DNA of 64,000 nt from Paenibacillus polymyxa M1 (GCF_000237325.1 NC_017542.1:5800547-5864546), one strand, 5' to 3'. Shown: positions 47,350-56,258, counted from the stretch's first letter. The notes: generated from the letters alone by a model not told the origin. Numbers and translations: made by a program.

Positions 47350-47830
47350 CCTGTTAATCCCCCTTGTCGGTTCTTTATTTAACAGCCTGTCTCATTCCTG
47401 CGGTGATTCGTTAAAGCTTGAGGTTCAAAAATGAAGTTTTGCACACCCTCCTTACTGTTCCTAATGATAGTGTAGAACACATGTTTTAGACCCTTGGTCA
47501 ATTTTGTGCACTGACAACCATTACATTTTTATTAAGGTTTATCTTAAGTGTAAAATAATATCACGTCAATATCTTTTTTTATGTAAAATGCAATTGCAAA
47601 ACATCTATTTTTGTAAAGTTTATGAAATTTACTTGTGGAAAATGACAGAAAACTAAGTGTTATGTAATATAAAATAACATTTCGAATGACCGAAATGTGT
47701 ACTCTGGCGAGTTGGGGAGCTTGTAATTTCTTAAGCCACTAAAAGGTGATTTATACTTAATGGGTAAACATGGATTGTATTATTAGTAAGTTACAATAGA
47801 TGGCACTTGTTGTCAATAAAAAAAATCATA
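47350..47830. other. long AT-rich region upstream of oppA
   Basis: About 480 bases, far longer than a simple promoter. AAGGGGG precedes the oppA start. A TTGACC and several TACACT/TATCAT-like boxes occur (about 47470-47500) but no pair with good spacing. No CodY-type or T-box motif was recognised. No gene seen. Confidence 0.5.
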
Positions 47831-47866
47831 AAAAAGGATGTCCCCAGAATTGGGGACATCCTTTTT
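47831..47866. terminator. strong terminator after rpsR
   Basis: Perfect 15-bp arms AAAAAGGATGTCCCC / GGGGACATCCTTTTT with a six-base loop, 13 bases after the rpsR stop; A/T runs on both sides allow bidirectional action. Confidence 0.95.
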
Positions 47867-47878
47867 TTCCACCCACTA

Positions 47879-48151
47879 CTATTCAGTAGTGTAAGGAAGC
47901 AATGCGATTTGACGGGAACGTTTAACAGCGATTGTCAACATACGTTGATATTTCGCGCTTGTTCCAGTCACACGACGAGGAAGAATTTTTCCACGTTCGC
48001 TGATGAATTTTTTAAGCAGGTCTGTATCTTTATAGTCAATGTGAGTAATTTTGTTCACAGTGAAGAAACATACTTTACGACGTTTGTTGCGACCACCACG
48101 ACGAGCTGGTCTTTTGTTATCGTCTCCGCCTTCTCTTTGTCTGAAGCCCAT
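47879..48151 (-). CDS. rpsR: 30S ribosomal protein bS18
   Basis: A 90-residue basic protein with the family core [47 protein letters not shown]. It binds 16S rRNA with bS6 on the platform. Last gene of rpsF-ssb-rpsR, the standard order. Confidence 0.98.
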   Translation of the reverse strand: MGFRQREGGDDNKRPARRGGRNKRRKVCFFTVNKITHIDYKDTDLLKKFISERGKILPRRVTGTSAKYQRMLTIAVKRSRQIALLPYTTE

Positions 48152-48172
48152 TCTTTGTCAGTCCTTTCCCAA

Positions 48173-48664
48173 TTAAAATGGTAGATCATCATCCGAAATA
48201 TCGATCGGTTTTCCGTCATCGGAAAAAGGATCCTGATTGTTTCGCGAGTTATTATTCCCGCGCCCACTATTGCTGTTACCGCCTCCGAAAGGAGACTCCT
48301 CACGCATACCTCCACCGCTATTGCCGCCACCGTTGCCGCTATCGCGGTTAGATTCCAAGAAACGTACATTATCAGCAACAATTTCAGTCACGTATACACG
48401 TTTTCCTTCATTGTTCTCATAATTACGCACTTGTACACGGCCTTCAACAGCCGTCAAACGACCTTTACGAAGATAGTTAGCGCATGTTTCAGCAAGCTGA
48501 CGCCAGGTTACGATCGGCAAGAAATCCGCTTCCCGTTCGCCGCCTTGACTTGTAAACGGACGGTCTACAGCCAGGGTGAACTGGGTTACTGCTACACCAG
48601 ACGGTGTATAGCGCAGCTCTGGATCTTTGGTCAAACGACCGATCAGAATGACACGGTTCAACAA
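48173..48664 (-). CDS. ssb: single-stranded DNA-binding protein Ssb
   Basis: A 163-residue SSB: OB-fold (about 1-106, [26 protein letters not shown]), a Gly/Asn/Ser-rich disordered linker (about 108-145), and the acidic tip DDDLPF that recruits replication and repair partners. It lies between rpsF and rpsR. Confidence 0.98.
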   Translation of the reverse strand: MLNRVILIGRLTKDPELRYTPSGVAVTQFTLAVDRPFTSQGGEREADFLPIVTWRQLAETCANYLRKGRLTAVEGRVQVRNYENNEGKRVYVTEIVADNVRFLESNRDSGNGGGNSGGGMREESPFGGGNSNSGRGNNNSRNNQDPFSDDGKPIDISDDDLPF

Positions 48665-48713
48665 TCCAATCCCCTCCTTTGAGCGTTGTTCATTACATAA
48701 TCACGTACAATAA

Positions 48714-48998
48714 TTAAGCTACGTCGTTCGTAATGAGATAACGAATTACTTCGTCAGAAATTTTCATGATACGCTCAAGCTCAGTAACAACAGCAGGTTC
48801 TGCTGTGAAGTTTACCAGAACGAAAGAACCATCACGGAATTTCTTGATCTCATACGCAAGACGGCGTTTAGTTACATCGTGATTCGTAATTTCGCCACCG
48901 CCGTTAGAGATGATACCTTGGAATTTGTCGACTGTCGCTTGAACAGCTTCTTGTTCAATGTCAGGACGAATAATGTACATCACTTCATATTTGCGCAT
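48714..48998 (-). CDS. rpsF: 30S ribosomal protein bS6
   Basis: A 94-residue protein, MRKYEVMYIIRPDIEQEAV to EVIRYLI, the bS6 ferredoxin-like fold. It dimerises with bS18 on the 30S platform. In many bacteria the S6:S18 complex binds the rpsF leader and represses the operon. Here the ribosome site lies in a hairpin. Confidence 0.98.
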   Translation of the reverse strand: MRKYEVMYIIRPDIEQEAVQATVDKFQGIISNGGGEITNHDVTKRRLAYEIKKFRDGSFVLVNFTAEPAVVTELERIMKISDEVIRYLITNDVA

Positions 48999-49006
48999 TC
49001 TTTACA

Positions 49007-49043
49007 CCTCCTTATGGACATAAGGCCCTCAATCTCAGTTGAG
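49007..49043 (-). promoter_or_regulatory. rpsF leader hairpins covering the ribosome-binding site
   Basis: On the minus strand CCTTAT-GTCC-ATAAGG forms a perfect 6-bp hairpin (49025-49010) whose 3' arm runs into the Shine-Dalgarno AAGGAGG (49013-49007). A second small hairpin (CTCAA/TTGAG, 49043-49028) stacks just upstream. This can mask the ribosome site and fits translational autocontrol by S6:S18, though the known CCG-containing motif was not identified with certainty. Confidence 0.55.
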
Positions 49044-49316
49044 AGCAAGGAACGAGCCTAAACTCGCACTAAAACAGTTTATCAAATCGAGCACCTGAAT
49101 GCAACCTGCAATTTCGAGCATAAGGCTAAAAACTGCTCACACACATCATATCACTGGTTTTATACAATTTTATATCACACCACAAATTTTGCATATATAA
49201 AGGAAATAATTTTTGATTAACTACTATCTGTGTACCCTAATTTCGCATGTTTCTGTTTAAGACAGCGCACAATAACCGTTGCAGTCCAAATTCATTATCT
49301 AAGGAGGCACAACCGT

Positions 49317-49511
49317 ATGGGTGAAAAGACTGAGTTCGTACCCGGGGATAAGGTCCCAAACGACGGCGTATATATGGAGGTTGGAGAAAAAAGCTTTCAT
49401 ACTGAAATCCAAAACCCGCAGCAAATAACGTTGGAAAGAGGCGATTCTTTTCCGAAGACCACCAATCATAATCGCAAGTGGAAGAAAAAAACGAAAGCTC
49501 GCGTCCACTAA
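49317..49511 (+). CDS. yjzC: YjzC family small protein
   Basis: A 64-residue soluble protein, MGEKTEFVPGDKVPNDGVYM to KWKKKTKARVH, matching the YjzC family of Bacillales in length and motif (PGDK.PN.G.Y.EVGE..FHT.I..P..I.L..G..FP.T). AAGGAGG precedes the ATG. Function unknown. Plus strand, monocistronic. Confidence 0.88.
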   Translation: MGEKTEFVPGDKVPNDGVYMEVGEKSFHTEIQNPQQITLERGDSFPKTTNHNRKWKKKTKARVH

Positions 49512-49745
49512 TGTATATTTCTTCGGAATCCTGGCCATATTATGATTAGGCGATACAACAGAGAGGTGTGGTTCCGTTGGACAACGTAGCCTTACAAACT
49601 GTTAGGAGATCCATTCCGGGCATTAGAAGCGTTAGGTTTGTGTAAAAGGACACTGTCTTTTCAACACGGTATTGCTAGTCAGTACACCGAGTTTCATGAT
49701 GTGATTGGACAGATCGTATCCTGTTAAAAATGTATCGCCTACGAT
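49512..49745. other. intergenic region after yjzC
   Basis: About 230 bases without a supported gene. A 22-codon frame starting at TTG 49579 has a decent GAGAGGTG but no recognisable product; another frame (to 49727) lacks a start. Confidence 0.45.
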
Positions 49746-49766
49746 GGAGGACCTTTGTGGTCCTCC
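49746..49766 (+). terminator. terminator on the plus strand
   Basis: Perfect arms GGAGGACC / GGTCCTCC with a five-base loop, then TTTG TT. It closes the yjzC-side transcript. Confidence 0.75.
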
Positions 49767-49877
49767 TTTGTTGCATTATCGGACTTTTTGCATATACTGG
49801 TAAAATGCAGATTAATTCAGCTCCTTCTGCTAGAATATATCCAAGTACAAAGACCTACTATTTACGGAGGTTTAAAG

Positions 49878-50195
49878 ATGAGCTATTCTCGTATATTAAA
49901 GTGGATATCAGGTATATTCGAATTGGTGCTGGCTGTACCGATTGTGGGAGGAGCTATTGTCATGGGGACTGGCTACTCAGCTTTAGGGTTTATGCTTGTC
50001 CTGCATGCAGTAACACTTATCCTGTCGTTACGCAATCAGGAAGCGATCTACGGTTCTGTCTGGGGAGTAATCACTTCCTTGCTAGCCTGGATTCCTTTTG
50101 TAGGCTGGGCACTCCATTTGATTGCAGCCATCCTTCTGATGATCTCTGGCTCAAAGAGAACCAAACGCTATCATTACCCGCCTAATCAGCTATAA
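49878..50195 (+). CDS. small membrane protein, 105 residues
   Basis: Hypothetical. GGAGG lies seven bases before the ATG. Three hydrophobic segments (about 8-31, 34-52 and 58-90), then a basic tail SKRTKRYHYPPNQL, suggest a three- or four-pass membrane protein. No family recognised. It has its own strong terminator and runs opposite to the main strand. Confidence 0.78.
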   Translation: MSYSRILKWISGIFELVLAVPIVGGAIVMGTGYSALGFMLVLHAVTLILSLRNQEAIYGSVWGVITSLLAWIPFVGWALHLIAAILLMISGSKRTKRYHYPPNQL

Positions 50196-50197
50196 CA

Positions 50198-50249
50198 AAA
50201 GAAAGCTCCTGACAGCAATTATTTCAAATGCTGTTAGGAGCTTTCTTTT
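50198..50249 (+). terminator. terminator of the small membrane protein gene
   Basis: Arms AAAGAAAGCTCCTGACAGC and GCTGTTAGGAGCTTTCTTT (one wobble) around a 12-base loop, three bases after the stop. Confidence 0.92.
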
Positions 50250-50401
50250 GCTCTAACGCCTTATTCATTCACCAAAAGATTCTTAATCATTTTTTCGATA
50301 TCGTTACATTCATTTTTAGTAATCTGATTTATTTATTGCCATAAAACAAAAAATCCCCTACGTCAGCAGACGTAAGAGATTGATTTAGTTCATAAAGTTA
50401 G

Positions 50402-50492
50402 TGGCGGAAAGAGTGGGATTCGAACCCACGCACGCCTTGCGACGCCTAACTGATTTCGAGTCAGCCCCCTTGGACCTCTTGGGTACCTTTCC
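50402..50492 (-). tRNA. tRNA-Ser (anticodon CGA)
   Basis: A 91-base tRNA. Acceptor GGAAAGG pairs with TCTTTCC (one GU); the discriminator is G and CCA is encoded. The anticodon arm GCTGA-CTCGAAA-TCAGT gives CGA, reading UCG. A long variable arm, typical of serine, and T-arm GTGGG-TTCGAAT-CCCAC follow. It stands between the small membrane protein and DUF951 genes. Confidence 0.97.
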
Positions 50493-50569
50493 GCAGCAAG
50501 GATAATTATATCATCATTGCTTTCATGACGCAAGCTGATTTCTTGTTCACCATGATCCACTTTCTCTGC

Positions 50570-50794
50570 TCAAATGGTTTCCGAATTCTGCTCGTCACCA
50601 CTGGACTTTGAGCGCAGCACTTTTTTCATATTCTTTTCGAACTTGGCACGCGGAATCAGCACACTATGCTGGCATCCGACACATTTGATTCGAATATCCA
50701 TCCCCATCCGGATGATTTCCATCTCGTTCGTTCCACACGGATGAGGCTTCTTCATCTGCACAATATCCCCTAGTTCAAACGACTTACGCTCCAC
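50570..50794 (-). CDS. DUF951 zinc-ribbon-like protein (YyzM type)
   Basis: A 74-residue protein. The GTG start at 50794 has GGGGGAG six bases upstream and gives V(M)ERKSFELGDIVQMKKPHPCGTNEMEIIRMG, the conserved DUF951 start. The cysteines HPCGTN and KCVGC suggest a metal site. The start overlaps the end of mscS by 11 bases. Function unknown; the gene lies next to mscS in many Firmicutes. Confidence 0.9.
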   Translation of the reverse strand: MERKSFELGDIVQMKKPHPCGTNEMEIIRMGMDIRIKCVGCQHSVLIPRAKFEKNMKKVLRSKSSGDEQNSETI

Positions 50795-51734
50795 CCTTCT
50801 CTCCCCCTTTTCTTCCTGGCTCATCTTCTTTTTCAAGGGTGATCGCCGTTTCCAGTGCGGCCTGACGATGTTCCTCGTCCTCCAGAGCCCTCTTGATATT
50901 ATTCTGAATATCACGCTCTACCAAGGCCCCTGTGTTCGGCATACATTCCGCCACAACACGTACGATATACTCTGATGTAGTCATGGACTGAACGCCTAAC
51001 ACATCCGGCATATTAAGTATCTGCGCATTGGACTCTTCAATGCCTTGGATCGCCTGTTTTACCAAGCTGACGGCTTCCTCCAGACTACGCTCCGCCTTCA
51101 TTGGCACATCTACCACCGCCAACGCGTTGGACATGGAGAAGTTCGTTACTGTCGTAATGGAGCCGTTCGGTAAAATGTACACCTCACCTTTCCAGCTCAC
51201 CAGCCTGGTTGTACGCAGCCCAATCATTTCTACCGTCCCCTTGAAAGTTCCCGTCTGAATGACGTCTCCTACGGCAAATTGATCCTCAAATATAATAAAG
51301 AATCCGGTAATTACATCCTTAACCAAGCTCTGTGCCCCAAAACCTACAGCCAACCCAAGCACTCCAGCTCCAGCAATCAGAGGGCCTAGATTTATACCCA
51401 TTTGCGATAGCACCAGCATAATTAAGATGAAATTGAATACAATATTTGTTACATTTTTTAGCAGTTCCCCAACAGTCGTTAACCGTCTGGTATTCAATCG
51501 GAATCTGCCGTTATCTCCCTTTTGCTCCATCGACTTATCTATAATTTTATTAATAACTCGAATAAAGATACGTGTAATGATGAAAATAATTACAATTTTC
51601 AAAATCACAAACAAAAAGGTCGACCACATCGCACTATCTGTAAGCCATTTCCATACAGCATCCTTCCAATGAATCGCACCTTGCACTACGTCATCCGTGT
51701 CTAAATTACCGGCCAACCAATGTATAAAGGTCAT
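50784..51734 (-). CDS. small-conductance mechanosensitive channel (MscS family)
   Basis: A 316-residue channel. The start at 51734 has GAGGAGGAG just upstream; an earlier ATG does not. Three membrane helices (about 38-60, 80-100 and 105-130); the pore helix contains LIAGAGVLGLAVGFGAQSLVKDVITGFF, then the beta domain FAVGDVIQTGTFKGTVEMIGLRTTRLVSWKGEVYILPNG. It opens under membrane tension during osmotic downshock. Resembles YkuT/YhdY-type proteins. Confidence 0.94.
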   Translation of the reverse strand: MTFIHWLAGNLDTDDVVQGAIHWKDAVWKWLTDSAMWSTFLFVILKIVIIFIITRIFIRVINKIIDKSMEQKGDNGRFRLNTRRLTTVGELLKNVTNIVFNFILIMLVLSQMGINLGPLIAGAGVLGLAVGFGAQSLVKDVITGFFIIFEDQFAVGDVIQTGTFKGTVEMIGLRTTRLVSWKGEVYILPNGSITTVTNFSMSNALAVVDVPMKAERSLEEAVSLVKQAIQGIEESNAQILNMPDVLGVQSMTTSEYIVRVVAECMPNTGALVERDIQNNIKRALEDEEHRQAALETAITLEKEDEPGRKGGEKGGA

Positions 51735-51984
51735 GCTGTACTCCTCCTCAAACCAGGGAAATACTCTTTCTATTTCCCACATTCTATTTCCTATCTATAT
51801 AAGCATATCTCCCGACTTCAAACAAATGGCTATGAATAATCTACTTTTCCCGAGTATAAAAGCACAAGTTTATCCATATACTAGCTACTATCTTGAGAAT
51901 AATTGTTACCCGCAGGCCAAGTATATTCTTAAAGGTAGGCGAGCATAACCTGCACACTCCATTACAGGACGAAAGGAAGATTCC

Positions 51985-52590
51985 ATGACTTATCCATCTG
52001 ACTTCATTCCGGGGCAAGAACCCCTAAGCTTAAAAATATCACACACCGATCCCGGGATCCAATCAGCCATCATCCATCGTTTGCTGTTCCATCTGCATCA
52101 GGCGCGGAGTCTACAAAATATCGTCATCATTTGCATCGGCACCGACCGTTCTACTGGAGATTGCCTTGGCCCGCTTGTGGGTACCCATTTGTCCCGCTAC
52201 AAAAGCCCCCTATTTAGTCTGTATGGAACATTAGATGAGCCTGTACATGCTATGAACCTGCAAACCACACTGAACGGCATACATGACCGATACGAACAGC
52301 CTTATATCATTGGCATAGACGCATGTCTTGGACAAACCTCCAGTGTTGGATGCATTCAGGTTGCAGAGGGTCCTCTCAAGCCTGGAGCAGGTGTAAATAA
52401 AGAATTACCGCCGGTCGGCGATATCCATTTGACTGGTATCGTTAACGTCGGCGGCTTCATGGAATACTTCGTGTTACAAAATACGAGACTAAATTTGGTA
52501 ATGAAGTTATCAGATATCATAGCTAGTAGCTTATACTCCGCAATTAGGGAGTGGCATTACCGGTCTGTCCTACTTGCTGCGCAAGAGTAA
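51985..52590 (+). CDS. yyaC: YyaC, spore protease GPR-related protein (DUF1256)
   Basis: A 201-residue protein of the YyaC family. Motifs CIGTDRSTGDCLGPLVGTHL, YGTLDEPVHAMNL, GIDACLGQ and NVGGFMEYFVLQNTRL match. It resembles the fold of germination protease GPR and is found in spore formers near parB. The role in sporulation is not defined. Its last 47 bases overlap the DUF4446 gene on the other strand. Confidence 0.92.
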   Translation: MTYPSDFIPGQEPLSLKISHTDPGIQSAIIHRLLFHLHQARSLQNIVIICIGTDRSTGDCLGPLVGTHLSRYKSPLFSLYGTLDEPVHAMNLQTTLNGIHDRYEQPYIIGIDACLGQTSSVGCIQVAEGPLKPGAGVNKELPPVGDIHLTGIVNVGGFMEYFVLQNTRLNLVMKLSDIIASSLYSAIREWHYRSVLLAAQE

Positions 52591-53065
52591 TAGCTTCTTT
52601 CTCTTCAGGTGATAAGGAATAAGCGGATTGTCCCGCTTCCAGAGGCTTGGCATACACATATGAGCCATCCCGGTTATAAATACCGGTCAATACTATTCCG
52701 TCCTGATTATCGTCTACAATAGCCAGAGAGAAGCTTAAATCGCTCCCTCTCTCACCAAAGGCATTATAACGTTTGATGCCTATATGTCCCTTCAAGCCAG
52801 TCAGTTTGCTGCGTAGTGATTTCATACTTGCACGGTGGGCTTCCTGCTCATCTTCAATCGTATCCATCTGCACCTTTAAATCAATCAGCAGCGTTTCCAA
52901 ATTCTCTACACCGCTGCCTGCCATCATGGTTTCATACTTTCGCCGTATCTTCTTCAGCTTTGATCCCTGTACAATAATAACAATCAACAGGATAAGCAAA
53001 ATAAGCACGATCCCTGCAACAATTCCAGCAAGCTGCTCCATGATTAGTCCATTCAATTCAGCCAT
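52544..53065 (-). CDS. DUF4446 membrane protein
   Basis: A 173-residue protein with an N-terminal membrane helix (about 13-33, AGIVAGIVLILLILLIVIIV), a coiled-coil segment (about 36-90) and a C-terminal domain with GIKRYNAFGERGSDLSFSLAIVDDNQDGIVLT, typical of DUF4446. Function unknown. Found next to parB in Bacillales and Clostridia. Confidence 0.9.
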   Translation of the reverse strand: MAELNGLIMEQLAGIVAGIVLILLILLIVIIVQGSKLKKIRRKYETMMAGSGVENLETLLIDLKVQMDTIEDEQEAHRASMKSLRSKLTGLKGHIGIKRYNAFGERGSDLSFSLAIVDDNQDGIVLTGIYNRDGSYVYAKPLEAGQSAYSLSPEEKEAITLAQQVGQTGNATP

Positions 53066-53269
53066 ATGTTTGTTTCTACCCCTCTACCTCAAAAATCATG
53101 TTACTGCTTTGCTTACCTTTTATTTTAAACGTTTGAGAACAGCGAGACAAATAACACAAGGCTATTAGTTTATCCATCAAAACCATTCTGATTCCTGCAA
53201 TTCCAGACAAAGCAAAGACATATCTCACTTTCCATTTCACTCAAGGAGACATGTCCATATTTTTACGGA

Positions 53270-54112
53270 CTACTGTAATAGCTCCAGTAATCTTTCCAAA
53301 TCCTGCTGGCTGTAATAATTCAATTCGATTTTGCCTTTATCTTTATTGTGCTTGATCTTCACAGTTGTTTTAAAACGCTCGCGTAGGGACTCTTCCATAT
53401 GGTCAATATAGGGGTCCTTTTTTCGTACCTTTGCTTTAGCTTTTGTTTCTCCAGGCTTATGATCCAACTGCTGTACGGCTTCCTCGAGTTCACGAACACT
53501 CCACTGTTGCTCAATGCATTGCAAGGCTAGTTGTTTTACCATGTCTGGATCTTTGAGCCCAACAATTGCTCTAGCATGCCCCATAGACAATGTTCCACGT
53601 GAAACATGATCTTTAACCTCTTCAGGCAATGCGAGCAAGCGAAGGAAATTGGCAATGTGTGAACGTGATTTTCCCACTTTCATGGACAACTCTTCCTGAG
53701 TTAAGGAGAATTGATCCATTAACCCCTGATAAGCTACTGCTACTTCCATTGCATTTAAGTTTTCACGCTGCAAATTCTCAATCAAGGCAATCTCCATTAC
53801 CTGCTGATCTGTAAAATTGCGAACAACCACGGGTATGGTCGGATTCCCACAAAATTGAGATGCCCGAAACCGCCTTTCCCCGGCTATAATCTCATATCCT
53901 CTCAAGACACTACGCGCAATAATGGGTTGGATAACACCGTGCTGACGAATGGATTCCGCTAATTCCTTAATAGACTCCTCATCAAACGTTTTCCGAGGCT
54001 GGTATGGGTTCGCCCGCAACTGGCTGAGCGGAATGTCAACAACCTTATCCTCTTCACTGACTGTAAGGGAGGGAATAAGTGCATCCAGTCCCTTTCCCAA
54101 CCGTTTACTCAT
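53270..54112 (-). CDS. parB: chromosome partition protein ParB (Spo0J)
   Basis: A 280-residue CTPase-clamp protein. The start at 54112 (MSKRLGKGLDALIPSL) has AAAGGAAG upstream and overlaps the parA stop by 8 bases. The N-terminal ParA-stimulating basic stretch is followed by the CTP-binding domain (about 28-115: LRANPYQPRKTFD, VIQPIIARSVLRGYEIIAGERRFRAS), a helix-turn-helix (QEELSMKVGKSRSHIANFLRLL) and a C-terminal dimer domain. It loads at parS and spreads. One parS lies inside the gene. Confidence 0.97.
   Translation of the reverse strand: MSKRLGKGLDALIPSLTVSEEDKVVDIPLSQLRANPYQPRKTFDEESIKELAESIRQHGVIQPIIARSVLRGYEIIAGERRFRASQFCGNPTIPVVVRNFTDQQVMEIALIENLQRENLNAMEVAVAYQGLMDQFSLTQEELSMKVGKSRSHIANFLRLLALPEEVKDHVSRGTLSMGHARAIVGLKDPDMVKQLALQCIEQQWSVRELEEAVQQLDHKPGETKAKAKVRKKDPYIDHMEESLRERFKTTVKIKHNKDKGKIELNYYSQQDLERLLELLQ
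53591..53606. other. parS site inside parB
   Basis: TGTTCCACGTGAAACA matches the B. subtilis parS consensus TGTTNCACGTGAAACA, and in the same place (inside spo0J) as in B. subtilis. Confidence 0.95.
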
Positions 54113-54866
54113 AAGATACCACTTCCTTTGCCAACTCAATATATACCTCTGCCCCACGAGAACGGGGATCATACGTAATAATGGACTGGCCATGTGATGG
54201 TGCTTCGCTGAGTCTCACGTTGCGTGGAATAATCGTCTGATAAACTTTGCTTTGAAAGTACTTTTTCACTTCTTCAATGACCTGAATGCCCAAGTTTGTG
54301 CGAGCGTCAAACATAGTTAGCAACACACCCTCAATTTGCAAAGAGGTATTTAAATGTTTTTGTACTAATCGCACGGTATTCAACAATTGGCTTAATCCTT
54401 CCAGCGCGTAATATTCACACTGGATCGGAATAATGACTGAATCGGAAGCCGTCAAGGAATTGAGCGTCAAAATACCCAGCGATGGAGGGCAATCTATTAA
54501 TATATAATCATAATTATGCTTGACGAGCTGAAGTGATCTTTTTAATCTCAATTCGCGAGAAATAGTTGGTACCAGTTCGATTTCAGCACCTGCTAATTGA
54601 ATAGTTGCCGGGATAATATCCAATCCCTCGACCTGTGTACTGATAATCGCCTCGCTAGGGTCAACCTCATTAATGAGTACATCATAAATACAATTTGCCA
54701 CATCCGCCTTATTGATACCCACACCGCTGGTTGTATTACCTTGCGGGTCGATATCCACGAGCAATACCCTTTTGCCGAGGGAAGCAAGTCCGGCGCCCAA
54801 ATTCACGGAAGTAGTCGTTTTGCCTACTCCGCCCTTTTGATTGGCTACGGCTATTATTTTTGACAC
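54105..54866 (-). CDS. parA: chromosome partition ATPase ParA (Soj)
   Basis: A 253-residue deviant Walker ATPase. The GTG start at 54866 has GAGGTG six bases upstream and gives MSKIIAVANQKGGVGKTTTS, with Walker A KGGVGKTT at 11-18. Further motifs are VLLVDIDPQGNTTSG and YILIDCPPSLGILT. With ParB it moves and separates origins and influences DnaA activity. Confidence 0.97.
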   Translation of the reverse strand: MSKIIAVANQKGGVGKTTTSVNLGAGLASLGKRVLLVDIDPQGNTTSGVGINKADVANCIYDVLINEVDPSEAIISTQVEGLDIIPATIQLAGAEIELVPTISRELRLKRSLQLVKHNYDYILIDCPPSLGILTLNSLTASDSVIIPIQCEYYALEGLSQLLNTVRLVQKHLNTSLQIEGVLLTMFDARTNLGIQVIEEVKKYFQSKVYQTIIPRNVRLSEAPSHGQSIITYDPRSRGAEVYIELAKEVVSYE

Positions 54867-55015
54867 TTCATTCACCTCATAATTTAATCGGAATCCTGCT
54901 ACGTTCCATGATTGCAAAAGCTCTATGAAGACGTTACTTAGTCCTTAACTTACGGATAACGGCAATTTTCAAAATAGAATACGAGTATGCTGCGGTTTTA
55001 TGTTGGCGTTAGACA

Positions 55016-55039
55016 GAAAAAGCGGCAATTGCTGCCGCT
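55016..55039 (-). terminator. terminator between noc and parA
   Basis: Arms AGCGGCA / TGCCGCT with loop ATTGC, followed on the minus strand by TTTTTC. Confidence 0.85.
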
Positions 55040-55053
55040 GTACGCTTCATCCC

Positions 55054-55872
55054 TTACTTACGTTTGGGAATTTGAATGACAATCTCATAGTGATCCTCAT
55101 GATCAGATTCCTTTGTTTTGATATCCAACCCTGAGCCAGACACCATATCAATGGATTGACGAATCGTATTCAGCGCAAGCCGGACATCCTTAGTAAAGGA
55201 AATCCGCTTTGATTTCTTAATCGTGGATACTTGTTTATAAAAGGCAACTCGTGCCTCTGTCTGCTTCACATTGAGTTCCTTAGCAATTACTTCATCTAAA
55301 ACCTTGTACTGTAATTCTTCGGTCTCTAACGACAATAATGCACGGGCGTGACGCTCGGACACCTTCCGTTCCATTAGGGCCTCTTTCACTCTCTCCGGCA
55401 AATGAAGCAGCCGTATTTTATTAGCAATAGTGGATTGGCTTTTGCCAAGTCGCTGAGCGAGGCTTTCCTGGGTAAGTTGATGCAGGTCAATCAGCTTTTG
55501 ATAAGCTACAGCCTCTTCAATCGCAGTTAGACCCTCACGCTGAAGATTCTCAATCAACGCGATGGATGCAGCTTGTGAATCATTAAACTCACGAACAATG
55601 GCTGGAATCGTCTCCATACCCAGCTTGGTGACAGCTCTCCAACGACGTTCCCCTGCTATAATTTCATATTGTCCATTACGGAAACGAACGACAATCGGTT
55701 GAATTACACCATGCGTCTTAATAGTCTGGCATAGCTCATCAATCTTCTCGTCGTCAAATATGGTGCGGGGCTGATAAGGACTGCTGACAATATCCCGAAC
55801 TGGAATTTGTTTTATTTCGTCCCCATTGGATCGCTCCGTCAAACCAAATAGCTTGGAAAATTGTTCTTTCAT
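55054..55872 (-). CDS. noc: nucleoid occlusion protein Noc
   Basis: A 272-residue ParB paralogue. The start at 55872 gives MKEQFSKLFGLTER, the amphipathic membrane-targeting helix of Noc; AGGTGGT lies ten bases upstream. The CTPase domain (IPVRDIVSSPYQPRTIFDD, VIQPIVVRFRNGQYEIIAGERRWRAV) and HTH (LTQESLAQRLGKSQSTIANKIRLLHLP) follow. Noc blocks division over the chromosome by anchoring DNA to the membrane. Confidence 0.95.
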   Translation of the reverse strand: MKEQFSKLFGLTERSNGDEIKQIPVRDIVSSPYQPRTIFDDEKIDELCQTIKTHGVIQPIVVRFRNGQYEIIAGERRWRAVTKLGMETIPAIVREFNDSQAASIALIENLQREGLTAIEEAVAYQKLIDLHQLTQESLAQRLGKSQSTIANKIRLLHLPERVKEALMERKVSERHARALLSLETEELQYKVLDEVIAKELNVKQTEARVAFYKQVSTIKKSKRISFTKDVRLALNTIRQSIDMVSGSGLDIKTKESDHEDHYEIVIQIPKRK

Positions 55873-56215
55873 TCCGTATAATACCACCTAATTTCATAAT
55901 AGCACCATACAAACAGCGCTTCGTGAAAAACAGTTCCTTACGGGGATTGTAGACCCTTCTATATGAAACAGCGCCGTAAGCGGGTACACTCCACGTACTC
56001 CCCTGACATTTGTTGTCCCACTTCCCTATATGTATATCTGAAATCATGAGTACGGGAAGCAGCCAACTTACACTAAAACGATTATCTCTATTCTATCACT
56101 TTTCCAGTCATAATCCTATCGTCTCTACCAGCTTTTCGAAAGGATAAAAGAATAAAATTATGTAGAGGGTATTACGCAAGGAGTCTTCTTAAGCAAAGAT
56201 CTATAAACCATAAAA
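55873..56215. other. intergenic region between rsmG and noc
   Basis: About 340 bases with the noc promoter side. A minus-strand 97-codon frame overlapping noc has no ribosome site. No separate gene is supported. Confidence 0.5.
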
Positions 56216-56247
56216 AAAGTGAATGTTTCACGTGAAACATTCACTTT
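56216..56247. terminator. parS site embedded in the rsmG terminator
   Basis: A perfect 32-bp palindrome whose centre (56224-56239) is TGTTTCACGTGAAACA, a canonical parS. On the minus strand it is followed by seven T, so the RNA also forms an intrinsic terminator 12 bases after the rsmG stop. Confidence 0.93.
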
Positions 56248-56258
56248 CTTTCAAACAT

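Noticed and set aside
47350..47830. T-box, CodY or riboswitch before oppA
   Set aside because: None of the conserved sequence elements could be found by eye.
49579..49727. Two short open stretches after yjzC
   Set aside because: One is only 22 codons, the other lacks a start codon; no family recognised.
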